Assembly (NCBI GenBank): GCA_018780805.1
Contig: JADMJD010000018.1
Coordinates: 24,399 to 88,398, forward strand
Reading direction: 5' to 3'
Length of the DNA stretch: 64,000 nt
Source: Rubrivivax sp.
GTDB taxonomy: Bacteria; Pseudomonadota; Gammaproteobacteria; Burkholderiales; Burkholderiaceae_C
A program made the position numbers and the translations under genes. Below the pieces are notes generated by a model, which was given only the letters and a program-made list of their open reading frames with translations, had not been told where the DNA came from and did not search any database. Below are positions 1-7,380 of this stretch, one piece after another (positions within the stretch are counted from its first letter, which is position 1; the number at the start of each line of letters is the position of its first letter).

Positions 1-34
1 CCCCCGGCCCCCTTTTTCTGACCATCGCCCGGCC

Positions 35-1474
35 ATGAAGCTGCCTTCCCGCACCCTGGTGTCCGCCTGGGTGGCGCTCGGCCCCCGGTTCCTGCCGTTT
101 GCCGACGCCGCCACGCCCGACCTGCCCCTGCCGCGCCTGTTGCGGCTGTCGCTGTTCCAGGTCTCGGTGGGCATGGCCCTGGTGCTGCTGGTGGGCACGC
201 TGAACCGCGTGATGATCGTCGAGCTGGGTGTGCCCGCGGCCCTGGTGGCCGTGATGGTGGCCCTGCCCGTGTTGTATGCGCCTGTGCGTGCGCTCATCGG
301 CTTCCGTTCCGACAACCACCGTTCGGCCTTGGGCTGGCGGCGCGTGCCTTTCATCTGGACCGGCTCGATGCTGCAGTTCGGCGGCCTGGCGGTGATGCCG
401 TTTGCGCTGCTGGTGCTGGGCGGGGGGGGCAACGCTGCCGCCTGGCCGGCCTGGTTGGGCCCGGCTGGCGCCGGCATCGCCTTCTTGATGGTGGGTGCCG
501 GCCTGCACACGGTGCAGACCGCCGGCCTGGCGCTGGCCACCGACCTCGCACCCGAAGATGCCCGCCCGCGTGTGGTCGGCCTGATGTACGTGATGCTGCT
601 GCTGGGCAGCATCGTCAGCGCGTTTGTCTTTGGCGCCGTGCTGCAGGACTTCAGCCCCGGCCGCCTGGTGCAGGTGATCCAGGCCGCGGCCGTGCTGACC
701 CTGGTGCTCAACAGCGTGGCGCTGTGGAAGCAGGAGACCCGCCGCCCGGCGCGCCTGCAGCCGCCGCGGGCCGAGCCACCGAGCTTCGCCGAGGCCTGGC
801 GCGTCTACAGCGCGGGCGACGGTGTGCGCCAGCGCCTGCTGGCCATCGGCCTGGGCACGCTGGCCTTCGGCATGCAGGATGTGCTGCTGGAGCCTTATGG
901 CGGCGAGATCCTGGGCATGGGTGTGGGCGACACCACCTGGCTCACGGCCACGCTGGCGCTCGGGGGGTTGATCGGCTTCAGCGCCGCGTCGGCCATCCTG
1001 GGCCGCGGCGTGGACCCGGCGCGTTTGGCCCGGGCCGGCGCTGCGGTGGGCCTGCCCGCCTTTGCCGCGGTGCTGTGCTCTGCCGGCCTGCAATCCACGC
1101 CTTTGTTTGCGATGGGTGCGCTGTTGATCGGTTTTGGTGGCGGCGTCTTCGGCCACGGCACCTTGACGCTGACGATGAACCGGGCGCCGCGCGAGCAGGT
1201 GGGCCTCGCGCTGGGTGCCTGGGGCGCGGTGCAGGCCACGGCTGCCGGTGCCGGCATGGCGCTGGGTGGCCTGCTGCGCGACGGTGTCGGGGCGCTGGCC
1301 CTGAGTGGCCAGTTCGGCCCCGTGTTCGCCCGGCCAGTGACCGGCTATGCTGCCGTCTACGCGGTGGAGATCGGCCTGCTGGCCCTGACCTTGGTGGTGA
1401 TGGGCCGGCTGATCGCGCGGCCCGCACCCGACTTGTCCCCGTTGATTTCTTCTCAGCCCAGGAGTGCGCCTTGA
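35..1474 (+). CDS. PucC/LhaA-family MFS protein (light-harvesting complex assembly / BCD family)
   Basis: 479 aa; RLSLFQVSVGMALVLLVGTLNRVMIVELGVPA...ALIGFRSDNHRSALGWRRVPFIW typical of PucC/LhaA; multiple TM segments. Confidence 0.88.
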   Translation: MKLPSRTLVSAWVALGPRFLPFADAATPDLPLPRLLRLSLFQVSVGMALVLLVGTLNRVMIVELGVPAALVAVMVALPVLYAPVRALIGFRSDNHRSALGWRRVPFIWTGSMLQFGGLAVMPFALLVLGGGGNAAAWPAWLGPAGAGIAFLMVGAGLHTVQTAGLALATDLAPEDARPRVVGLMYVMLLLGSIVSAFVFGAVLQDFSPGRLVQVIQAAAVLTLVLNSVALWKQETRRPARLQPPRAEPPSFAEAWRVYSAGDGVRQRLLAIGLGTLAFGMQDVLLEPYGGEILGMGVGDTTWLTATLALGGLIGFSAASAILGRGVDPARLARAGAAVGLPAFAAVLCSAGLQSTPLFAMGALLIGFGGGVFGHGTLTLTMNRAPREQVGLALGAWGAVQATAAGAGMALGGLLRDGVGALALSGQFGPVFARPVTGYAAVYAVEIGLLALTLVVMGRLIARPAPDLSPLISSQPRSAP

Positions 1475-1587
1475 AGGTCCATCACATTCTTTTCCTGCTT
1501 TGGATCATCGTTTTTGCCGGCTGGCTGGCAAAGCAGTTTGCCGAGTCCAACAAACGCCTGGAGAAACGGCAAAAGGCGCTGGAGTGA
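1471..1587 (+). CDS. 38-aa putative small membrane protein, TTG start overlapping the pucC-type stop codon
   Basis: TTGA overlap at 1471-1474; LKVHHILFLLWIIVFAGWLAKQFAESNKRLEKRQKALE: one TM helix plus charged tail. Confidence 0.5.
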   Translation: MKVHHILFLLWIIVFAGWLAKQFAESNKRLEKRQKALE

Positions 1588-1602
1588 TCAGCGCTGGAAC
1601 GG

Positions 1603-1830
1603 TCAGTGGCGTGGGCTGAACCAGCCCGCCACCGTGTCGAGCAGTGATGCCGCCATCAGCGTGGCAAACAGCGCGCAGCTGAGGGCCGCCACCCAGGCGA
1701 TCAGCCCGCCACCGATCTGCGCCCCGAAGTCGAAGCCCAACTTCGCGCCCACGGCGCCGGCGAGCAGGCTGAGTGCATACAGCCACAGGTTGCGGCGCGT
1801 GAAAGTGATACCAGGCCAGGCCATGGGCAC
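1603..1830 (-). CDS. small membrane protein, unknown function
   Basis: 75 aa with two hydrophobic segments; fills the intergenic space. Confidence 0.5.
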   Translation of the reverse strand: MPMAWPGITFTRRNLWLYALSLLAGAVGAKLGFDFGAQIGGGLIAWVAALSCALFATLMAASLLDTVAGWFSPRH

Positions 1831-1867
1831 ATTCTAGGAGCCGGATCCAAGGGCTGGGTGCCCACCC

Positions 1868-3889
1868 TCAGCGCTTGAATTCGGCTTGCAGCAGGCGCTC
1901 CACCGTCCAGACCGGGGCATTCACCACCCGTTTGCTGGCACCCAGCTGGATCAGCGGCAATTCGCGTTTGGCCACCGTGTCCTGGATCGGCCCGATCTCG
2001 CGCAGGTTCACGCCGGCCCGCATCAGGGCCAGCGCGACCACGCGGATGTCTTCGTCGGGCACGGCGCTGCCGTACCAGAGCGCATTGGTTTCGGTGTCCG
2101 CCACACGCGCCGCGGGCCGCTCGACCGCATAACCCAGCTCGCGCAGCGCGTTGTCAACCTTGTCCTCGTCCAGGCCCTTGACAAAGGCTTCGATGCGCAC
2201 CGGCGAGGTGGTGGGCGCACCTCCAGTCGCACCACCAGTCGCACCACCGGTCGCACCACCGGCCGCCGCCAGCTTGTCGCCAGCGCCGCCCACACCCGCC
2301 GCGCCGCGCCGCTGCCGCAGCACCTGGTCGGCCTGCAGCGCCTGCTGCACCCGCAGGTCTTCGGGGGCGCTGGGCCACTCACCCACCCAGCCGTACTGCT
2401 CACGCAGCAGCTGGGTGGTCTGGCGCAGCCGGGTTTCGGCCAGGCGCGCATTTTCATTGGCGGCGTTTTTGGCGATGGTTTCCACCGTGCGTGCCTGCAC
2501 CGCTTCGTCGCGTGCGTCACGGGCCTGCCGGGTCTGCCACAGCGCCGCGCCCAGCATGCCCACGGCCACCACCAGGGCCGCCACCAGGCCTTGCTGGCTG
2601 CGGCGCAGTCGGGCCGCAGCAGCCTCGGCCTGCTGGCGGGCGTGCACCTCGGCCGCGCGGCGCTGGGCCTCCTGCCCAGCTTCGGCCTCGCGCAGCGCGG
2701 CCCGGCGGTCGCGTGCGGCGCGCACCACGTCGACCAGGCGGTCGTGGATGAGTTCGATGCGTGGCACGCCGCTGTCCTGCTCCACGCGCAGCAGCCGGTG
2801 TTCGTCGGTCAGCCGGGCCAGCTGGGCCTCGGTGACGAACCCCTGCTGCAAGGCCTCGGCGCGGGCGTAGCTGCCGCGTGTGCGGTCGCCCTGCAGCAAA
2901 TGGTCCTCGATGAAGCGGTGAACGCTGTCGGGCAGGCCGGCCAGGGCATCGCGGTAGAAGTCGGCCAGGATGTCGTCCCCCGCTTCGGCCAGCAGCGTGG
3001 CGTCGATGCGTCCGCCGGCCGGCAGGCGGCGCACCAGCTGCGCGCCGCACAGGCTCAGCAAGGCCGGCTCGATGGTTTGCGTGCCCGCGGCCTGGCCCAG
3101 CGCACCGACAAAGTCCACCAACTGCGCGGCCACCCCCGGCGCCAGCACCGCGTCGCCGGCCCGCTGCACGGCGCCGACGGCCTGTTCGCGGCTCATCGGC
3201 ACCAGGCGCAGGTCGTGCCGCAGCAACGACGGCACCTGGGCTTGCCAGGCGCGCACCTCGGGCAGGAAGTCTTCGCGAAAGGACAGCAGCATGCGGTAGC
3301 GCTGGGTGATCAGGTCCAGCGCCTCGCGGCCGCGCCGGCTGTCGGCCACAGCGCGTTCCAGCCGGTTTTCGGCCAGGTCGGCCAGGGCCTCGAACACCGC
3401 ACCCACCCTTGTTGCGTCACCACCGGTGCGCGAAAACAGCTCCTCGAACTGGTCGAACACCAGCACCGGCGTCCAGGGGCGGTTGTCGGCGCTCCACAGC
3501 TCGAAGTCCTTGCGGTGCAGCCAGTGCCACAGGCTCTCGCCAGGGTCGCGCGTGGGCGCCTCAAGGCCTGAGGCGGCGATTTCCTCGGCCAGGCGGCGTG
3601 CGATCTGCTCCACCGGGTCGGCCGCGCCGCTGGAAAAATCCAGCCGCAGGTAGACCGGCAGGTGGCAGGCCGCGCGCAGCCGCGGGAACAGCCCGGCCTT
3701 CAGCAAGGAACTCTTGCCCAGCCCCGAGCGGCCGTACAAGACGGTGAGCGGCGCCATGCGGATCAGCCGCGCCAGCGCCTCGGCTTCGGCGTCCCGGCCC
3801 TGGAAAAAAGCCTGCGCCGATTCGTCGTAAGCCGCCAGGCCGGGCCAGGGTTGGCTGGCGCTGAGCTGGGCGCTGAGGCTGGCGGCCAT
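1868..3889 (-). CDS. nSTAND-family P-loop ATPase with winged helix, single TM segment and extra C-terminal domain
   Basis: PGLAAYDESAQAFFQGRDAEAEAL...LYGRSGLGKSSLLKAGLFPRL (Walker A), VLVFDQFEELF (Walker B), IELIHDRLVDVV, TM GLVAALVVAVGMLGAALW, GATGGATGGATGGA linker, C-terminal ALWYGSAVPDEDIRVVALALMRAG. Confidence 0.85.
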   Translation of the reverse strand: MAASLSAQLSASQPWPGLAAYDESAQAFFQGRDAEAEALARLIRMAPLTVLYGRSGLGKSSLLKAGLFPRLRAACHLPVYLRLDFSSGAADPVEQIARRLAEEIAASGLEAPTRDPGESLWHWLHRKDFELWSADNRPWTPVLVFDQFEELFSRTGGDATRVGAVFEALADLAENRLERAVADSRRGREALDLITQRYRMLLSFREDFLPEVRAWQAQVPSLLRHDLRLVPMSREQAVGAVQRAGDAVLAPGVAAQLVDFVGALGQAAGTQTIEPALLSLCGAQLVRRLPAGGRIDATLLAEAGDDILADFYRDALAGLPDSVHRFIEDHLLQGDRTRGSYARAEALQQGFVTEAQLARLTDEHRLLRVEQDSGVPRIELIHDRLVDVVRAARDRRAALREAEAGQEAQRRAAEVHARQQAEAAAARLRRSQQGLVAALVVAVGMLGAALWQTRQARDARDEAVQARTVETIAKNAANENARLAETRLRQTTQLLREQYGWVGEWPSAPEDLRVQQALQADQVLRQRRGAAGVGGAGDKLAAAGGATGGATGGATGGAPTTSPVRIEAFVKGLDEDKVDNALRELGYAVERPAARVADTETNALWYGSAVPDEDIRVVALALMRAGVNLREIGPIQDTVAKRELPLIQLGASKRVVNAPVWTVERLLQAEFKR

Positions 3890-3894
3890 GGGGG

Positions 3895-5283
3895 TCAGCC
3901 GGCCGCGCGCCGGGCGTCGCGCAGCAGCGCCACCAGGCGGCCGCGTGTAGCCTCGTCGGGCACGCCGCCGGGTGCAAAGCCGAAGTCGGTGTGCGCCCAG
4001 GCGCGCACGGGCTCGGCGTCGTACCGGGCCGGGGCGAAACTGTCGTCCACCACCAGCGGCACCACGAAGGCCCGGTTCATGTCCATGGCACGGTCGTTGG
4101 CGGCACGCCACTCGCGGAACACAAAACCTTCTTCGCGCCCGTTGGTCGCGGCCGACAGCAGCGGCAGGAAGTAGCGGCAGCCCTGGATGCCGTCCAGGAT
4201 CTGGTGGCGGAAATTGTCGCCCGGCTCGATGGCCTGGCGGTCGAGCCAGATCTCGTGTTCGGCCACGCCAATGGCGCGCAGCGCGGCACACAGCGCATCG
4301 GCGCGCTGCAGATCGGCCCCGCGTGAGTAGCTGATGAAAAACACCGCGCGGCTGCGGCGCTCGTCGGCCACCGCCGGCACCGCGGCGCCGGCGGCAGGCT
4401 GCTCGGCCAGCCAGCGGCGGTGCAGCTCGGCGATGAAATCCGCCGGCGAAGACTCCACCAGCAGCTCGGTTTCACTGCTGTAGCTGCGCAGGAAACCCAC
4501 CAGGCCGTCGGGGGACCCCGGTGCACCTGGGGCTTCCACCAGCCATTCGCGTTTTTGCTTTTCGGCCAGACGGCCGGTGTTGGTGACGCGCAGAAAGAAC
4601 CGGCCCAGCCAGTCCGGGAAGGCGCAGCCCAGCAGCAGCAGGCTGCGTTCCTGCAGCGCGCCGATGAAGTTCAGCGGCACCTGGCTGCCGCGGCTGATGA
4701 CGTTGTGCGCGTACTCCAGGATGTCTTCTTCGTGGATGGCGTACACCGGTGCCGCGCGTGACTTGCCGAACAGGTACATCAGCTGCACTTCGCCAGCGCG
4801 CGTGGCCCAGTCGGGCGCCAGGTCCTGCCATTCACTGGTGGGCAGCTTGGGCGCGTGCACCACCTCGCGCACCGCGGTGCGCTGGCGCAGGCAACGCGCC
4901 AGCAGGTCGTCGGCCGTGGTGCTGACGTAGAGCCGGAAGTCGGTGATCGCGACCAGCTGGCGCATCGCCGCAGGCAGCGCGGCTTCGGTGCGGGCGGTGA
5001 CGGTTTCGATGGCGTCGTGTACGTCGGTGTACAGGTCCTGCAGCGTGGCGCCTGCTTCGCGCCGCAGCCGGGTGACCACCTGCGACACCGGGAACACCTC
5101 GGGCAGCGCGGTCGGCTCGGCGGCCAGGCCATAGGTGGCCAGCAACTCGGCGGCCACCGCCTGCTGGAACGAGGGCTGGCCGGCGGTCGGGCCCAGAGAA
5201 CTCAGGAATTGCGACCCGACCACGGGCACCACATACCCTTGTCGGATCTGGCGCAGCAGGCGTTTCCAGTCGGCTTCGTTCAT
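3895..5283 (-). CDS. SIR2-like (N-terminal) / TIR (C-terminal) fusion protein
   Basis: 462 aa; N-term GYVVPVVGSQFLS, YVSTTADDLLARCL, IHEEDILEYAHNVIS, LLLLGCAFPDWLGRFFLR (SIR2_2-like); C-term RAVFFISYSRGADLQRADALCAAL...IWLDRQAI...GFVFREWRAA (TIR); 5 bp upstream of the ATPase ORF. Confidence 0.8.
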   Translation of the reverse strand: MNEADWKRLLRQIRQGYVVPVVGSQFLSSLGPTAGQPSFQQAVAAELLATYGLAAEPTALPEVFPVSQVVTRLRREAGATLQDLYTDVHDAIETVTARTEAALPAAMRQLVAITDFRLYVSTTADDLLARCLRQRTAVREVVHAPKLPTSEWQDLAPDWATRAGEVQLMYLFGKSRAAPVYAIHEEDILEYAHNVISRGSQVPLNFIGALQERSLLLLGCAFPDWLGRFFLRVTNTGRLAEKQKREWLVEAPGAPGSPDGLVGFLRSYSSETELLVESSPADFIAELHRRWLAEQPAAGAAVPAVADERRSRAVFFISYSRGADLQRADALCAALRAIGVAEHEIWLDRQAIEPGDNFRHQILDGIQGCRYFLPLLSAATNGREEGFVFREWRAANDRAMDMNRAFVVPLVVDDSFAPARYDAEPVRAWAHTDFGFAPGGVPDEATRGRLVALLRDARRAAG

Positions 5284-5358
5284 CGGCCGGGCATGATGCG
5301 CCGGGGGTGTGCCCCCGTCACCCCCCTATCATCCCGCACCTTCCTGCCTCTCAAGCCC

Positions 5359-7380
5359 ATGGCCGACACGCTCAACAACGCCCAGATGGAGGCTGTGCAG
5401 CACCTGCGCAGCCCCTGCCTGGTGCTGGCCGGTGCGGGCTCCGGCAAGACCCGCGTGATCACGCACAAGATCGTGCGGCTGTTGCAGCATGGCCTGCGGC
5501 CGTCGGAGATCGCGGCCATCACCTTCACCAACAAGGCAGCGCAGGAGATGCGCGAGCGCGCCAAGGCCCTGGTCGGCGGCAAGGCCGCGAAGGACCTGCT
5601 GATCAGCACCTTCCACTCGCTGGGGGTGCGGCTGCTGCGCGAAGACGGTGCCCGCCTGGGCCTGAAGCCCAACTTCAGCATCCTGGACAGCGACGACGTG
5701 CTGGGCGTGCTGAAGGAGGCCGGCGGCAGCAGCGACAACGCACTCGCCCGCAGCTGGCAATGGACCATCAGCCTGTGGAAGAACCAGGGTTTGAACACCG
5801 AAGGCGCCGCCGCCGTGGCGGCCAACGCCGACGAGCAGGTGGCGGTGCGCGTGATGGATCGTTACCAGGAACGGCTGGCGGCCTTCCAGGCGGTGGACTT
5901 CGACGACCTGATCGGCCTGCCGCTGGCCCTGTTGCAGCGCGACGCCGAGGCGCGCACCAAGTGGCAGCAGCGCCTGAAACACGTGCTGGTGGACGAAGTG
6001 CAGGACACCAACGCCGTGCAGTACGAACTGCTCAAGGCCCTGGTGGGTGAACAAGGCCTGTTCACCGCGGTGGGTGACGACGACCAGAGCATCTATGGCT
6101 GGCGCGGCGCGACCATCGAGAACCTGAAGCGCCTGCCGCAGGACTACCCGGACCTGAAGGTGATCCCGCTGGAGCAGAACTACCGCTCCACCGGCCACAT
6201 CCTGCGCGCCGCCAACGCGGTGATCGCCAACAACCCCAAGATCTTCGAGAAAAAACTCTGGAGCGAGTTTGGCGACGGCGAGCCGGTGCGTGTGCTGGAG
6301 TGCGACAGCGAAGAACACGAGGCGGAACGGGCCGTGACGCGCATCCAGGCGCTGCGCGCGCAGGACGGCCGCATCCGGTTTGCGGACTTTGCCGTGCTCT
6401 ACCGCGCGAACCACCAGGCGCGGGTGTTCGAGCAGAAGCTGCGCGCGGCACAGATTCCGTACCGCGTCTCCGGCGGCCAGAGTTTTTTTGACCGTGCCGA
6501 GATCAAGGACCTGATCGCCTGGCTGCGCCTGCTGGTGAACAACGACGACGACCCGGCGTTTTTGCGCGCCGTGACCACGCCCAAGCGCGGCATCGGCCAC
6601 CAGACCCTGGGCACGCTGGGCGAGTTTGCCGGCCAGCGCAAGGTCAGCCTGTTCGAGGCCTTGTTCGCGCCCAGCCTGGGCGGTGCGCTGAAGGGCCGGG
6701 CGATCGAATCGCTGCACGAGTTCGGCCGTTACGTGAACGACTTCGAGTACCGCGCGCGCCACTGCCAGGGTGGCGAGGCGTCGAAGACGCTGCTGATGGA
6801 ATGGCTCAAGGACATCGGCTACGAGCAGCACCTCTACGACGGTGAAGACAGCGAAAAACTCGCCGCCGCGCGCTGGACCAACGTGCTGGACTTCATCGAC
6901 TGGATCTCGCGCCGTTGCGAAGGCAAACCCGACGAAGGCACCGAGCCGCAGACCGTGCTGCAGGTGGCGCAGACCATCAGCGTCATCCTGAGCCTGGCCG
7001 AGCGCAACGAAGAGCAGGACGTGGTGACCTTGTCCACGCTGCACGCGTCCAAGGGCCTGGAGTGGCCGCATGTGGTGCTGGCCGGTGTCAACGAAGGACT
7101 GCTGCCCTTCCGCAGCGAAGACGAGGACATGACGGTCGAGCGCCTGGAAGAAGAGCGCCGGCTGATGTACGTGGGCATCACCCGCGCCCGCACCACGCTG
7201 GTGGTGAGTGTGCTGCGCCGGCGCAAACGTGGCCGCGAGACGGTGCAGGCCCGGCCCAGCCGCTTCATCGCCGAGATGAAACTCGACGAAGTGGCGGCGA
7301 AGGAAGACCCACGTGAGCGGCTGCGCAAACTGCGCGCTGAACTGGCGGCCCGACCAGCCGCCGTGACCCCGACGGAGTGA
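5359..7380 (+). CDS. rep: UvrD/Rep-type ATP-dependent DNA helicase (Rep)
   Basis: LNNAQMEAVQHLRSPCLVLAGAGSGKTRVITHKI, AITFTNKAAQEMRERA, VGDDDQSIYGWRGA, LSTLHASKGLEWPHV. Confidence 0.92.
   Translation: MADTLNNAQMEAVQHLRSPCLVLAGAGSGKTRVITHKIVRLLQHGLRPSEIAAITFTNKAAQEMRERAKALVGGKAAKDLLISTFHSLGVRLLREDGARLGLKPNFSILDSDDVLGVLKEAGGSSDNALARSWQWTISLWKNQGLNTEGAAAVAANADEQVAVRVMDRYQERLAAFQAVDFDDLIGLPLALLQRDAEARTKWQQRLKHVLVDEVQDTNAVQYELLKALVGEQGLFTAVGDDDQSIYGWRGATIENLKRLPQDYPDLKVIPLEQNYRSTGHILRAANAVIANNPKIFEKKLWSEFGDGEPVRVLECDSEEHEAERAVTRIQALRAQDGRIRFADFAVLYRANHQARVFEQKLRAAQIPYRVSGGQSFFDRAEIKDLIAWLRLLVNNDDDPAFLRAVTTPKRGIGHQTLGTLGEFAGQRKVSLFEALFAPSLGGALKGRAIESLHEFGRYVNDFEYRARHCQGGEASKTLLMEWLKDIGYEQHLYDGEDSEKLAAARWTNVLDFIDWISRRCEGKPDEGTEPQTVLQVAQTISVILSLAERNEEQDVVTLSTLHASKGLEWPHVVLAGVNEGLLPFRSEDEDMTVERLEEERRLMYVGITRARTTLVVSVLRRRKRGRETVQARPSRFIAEMKLDEVAAKEDPRERLRKLRAELAARPAAVTPTE

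Noticed and set aside
5329-7071. 580-aa minus-strand ORF opposite rep
   Set aside because: Antisense to a well-supported helicase gene; no recognisable motif
5359-7380. rep helicase considered as a third member of the SIR2-TIR/STAND defence system
   Set aside because: Sequence matches housekeeping Rep helicase and it is divergently transcribed; adjacency alone is weak
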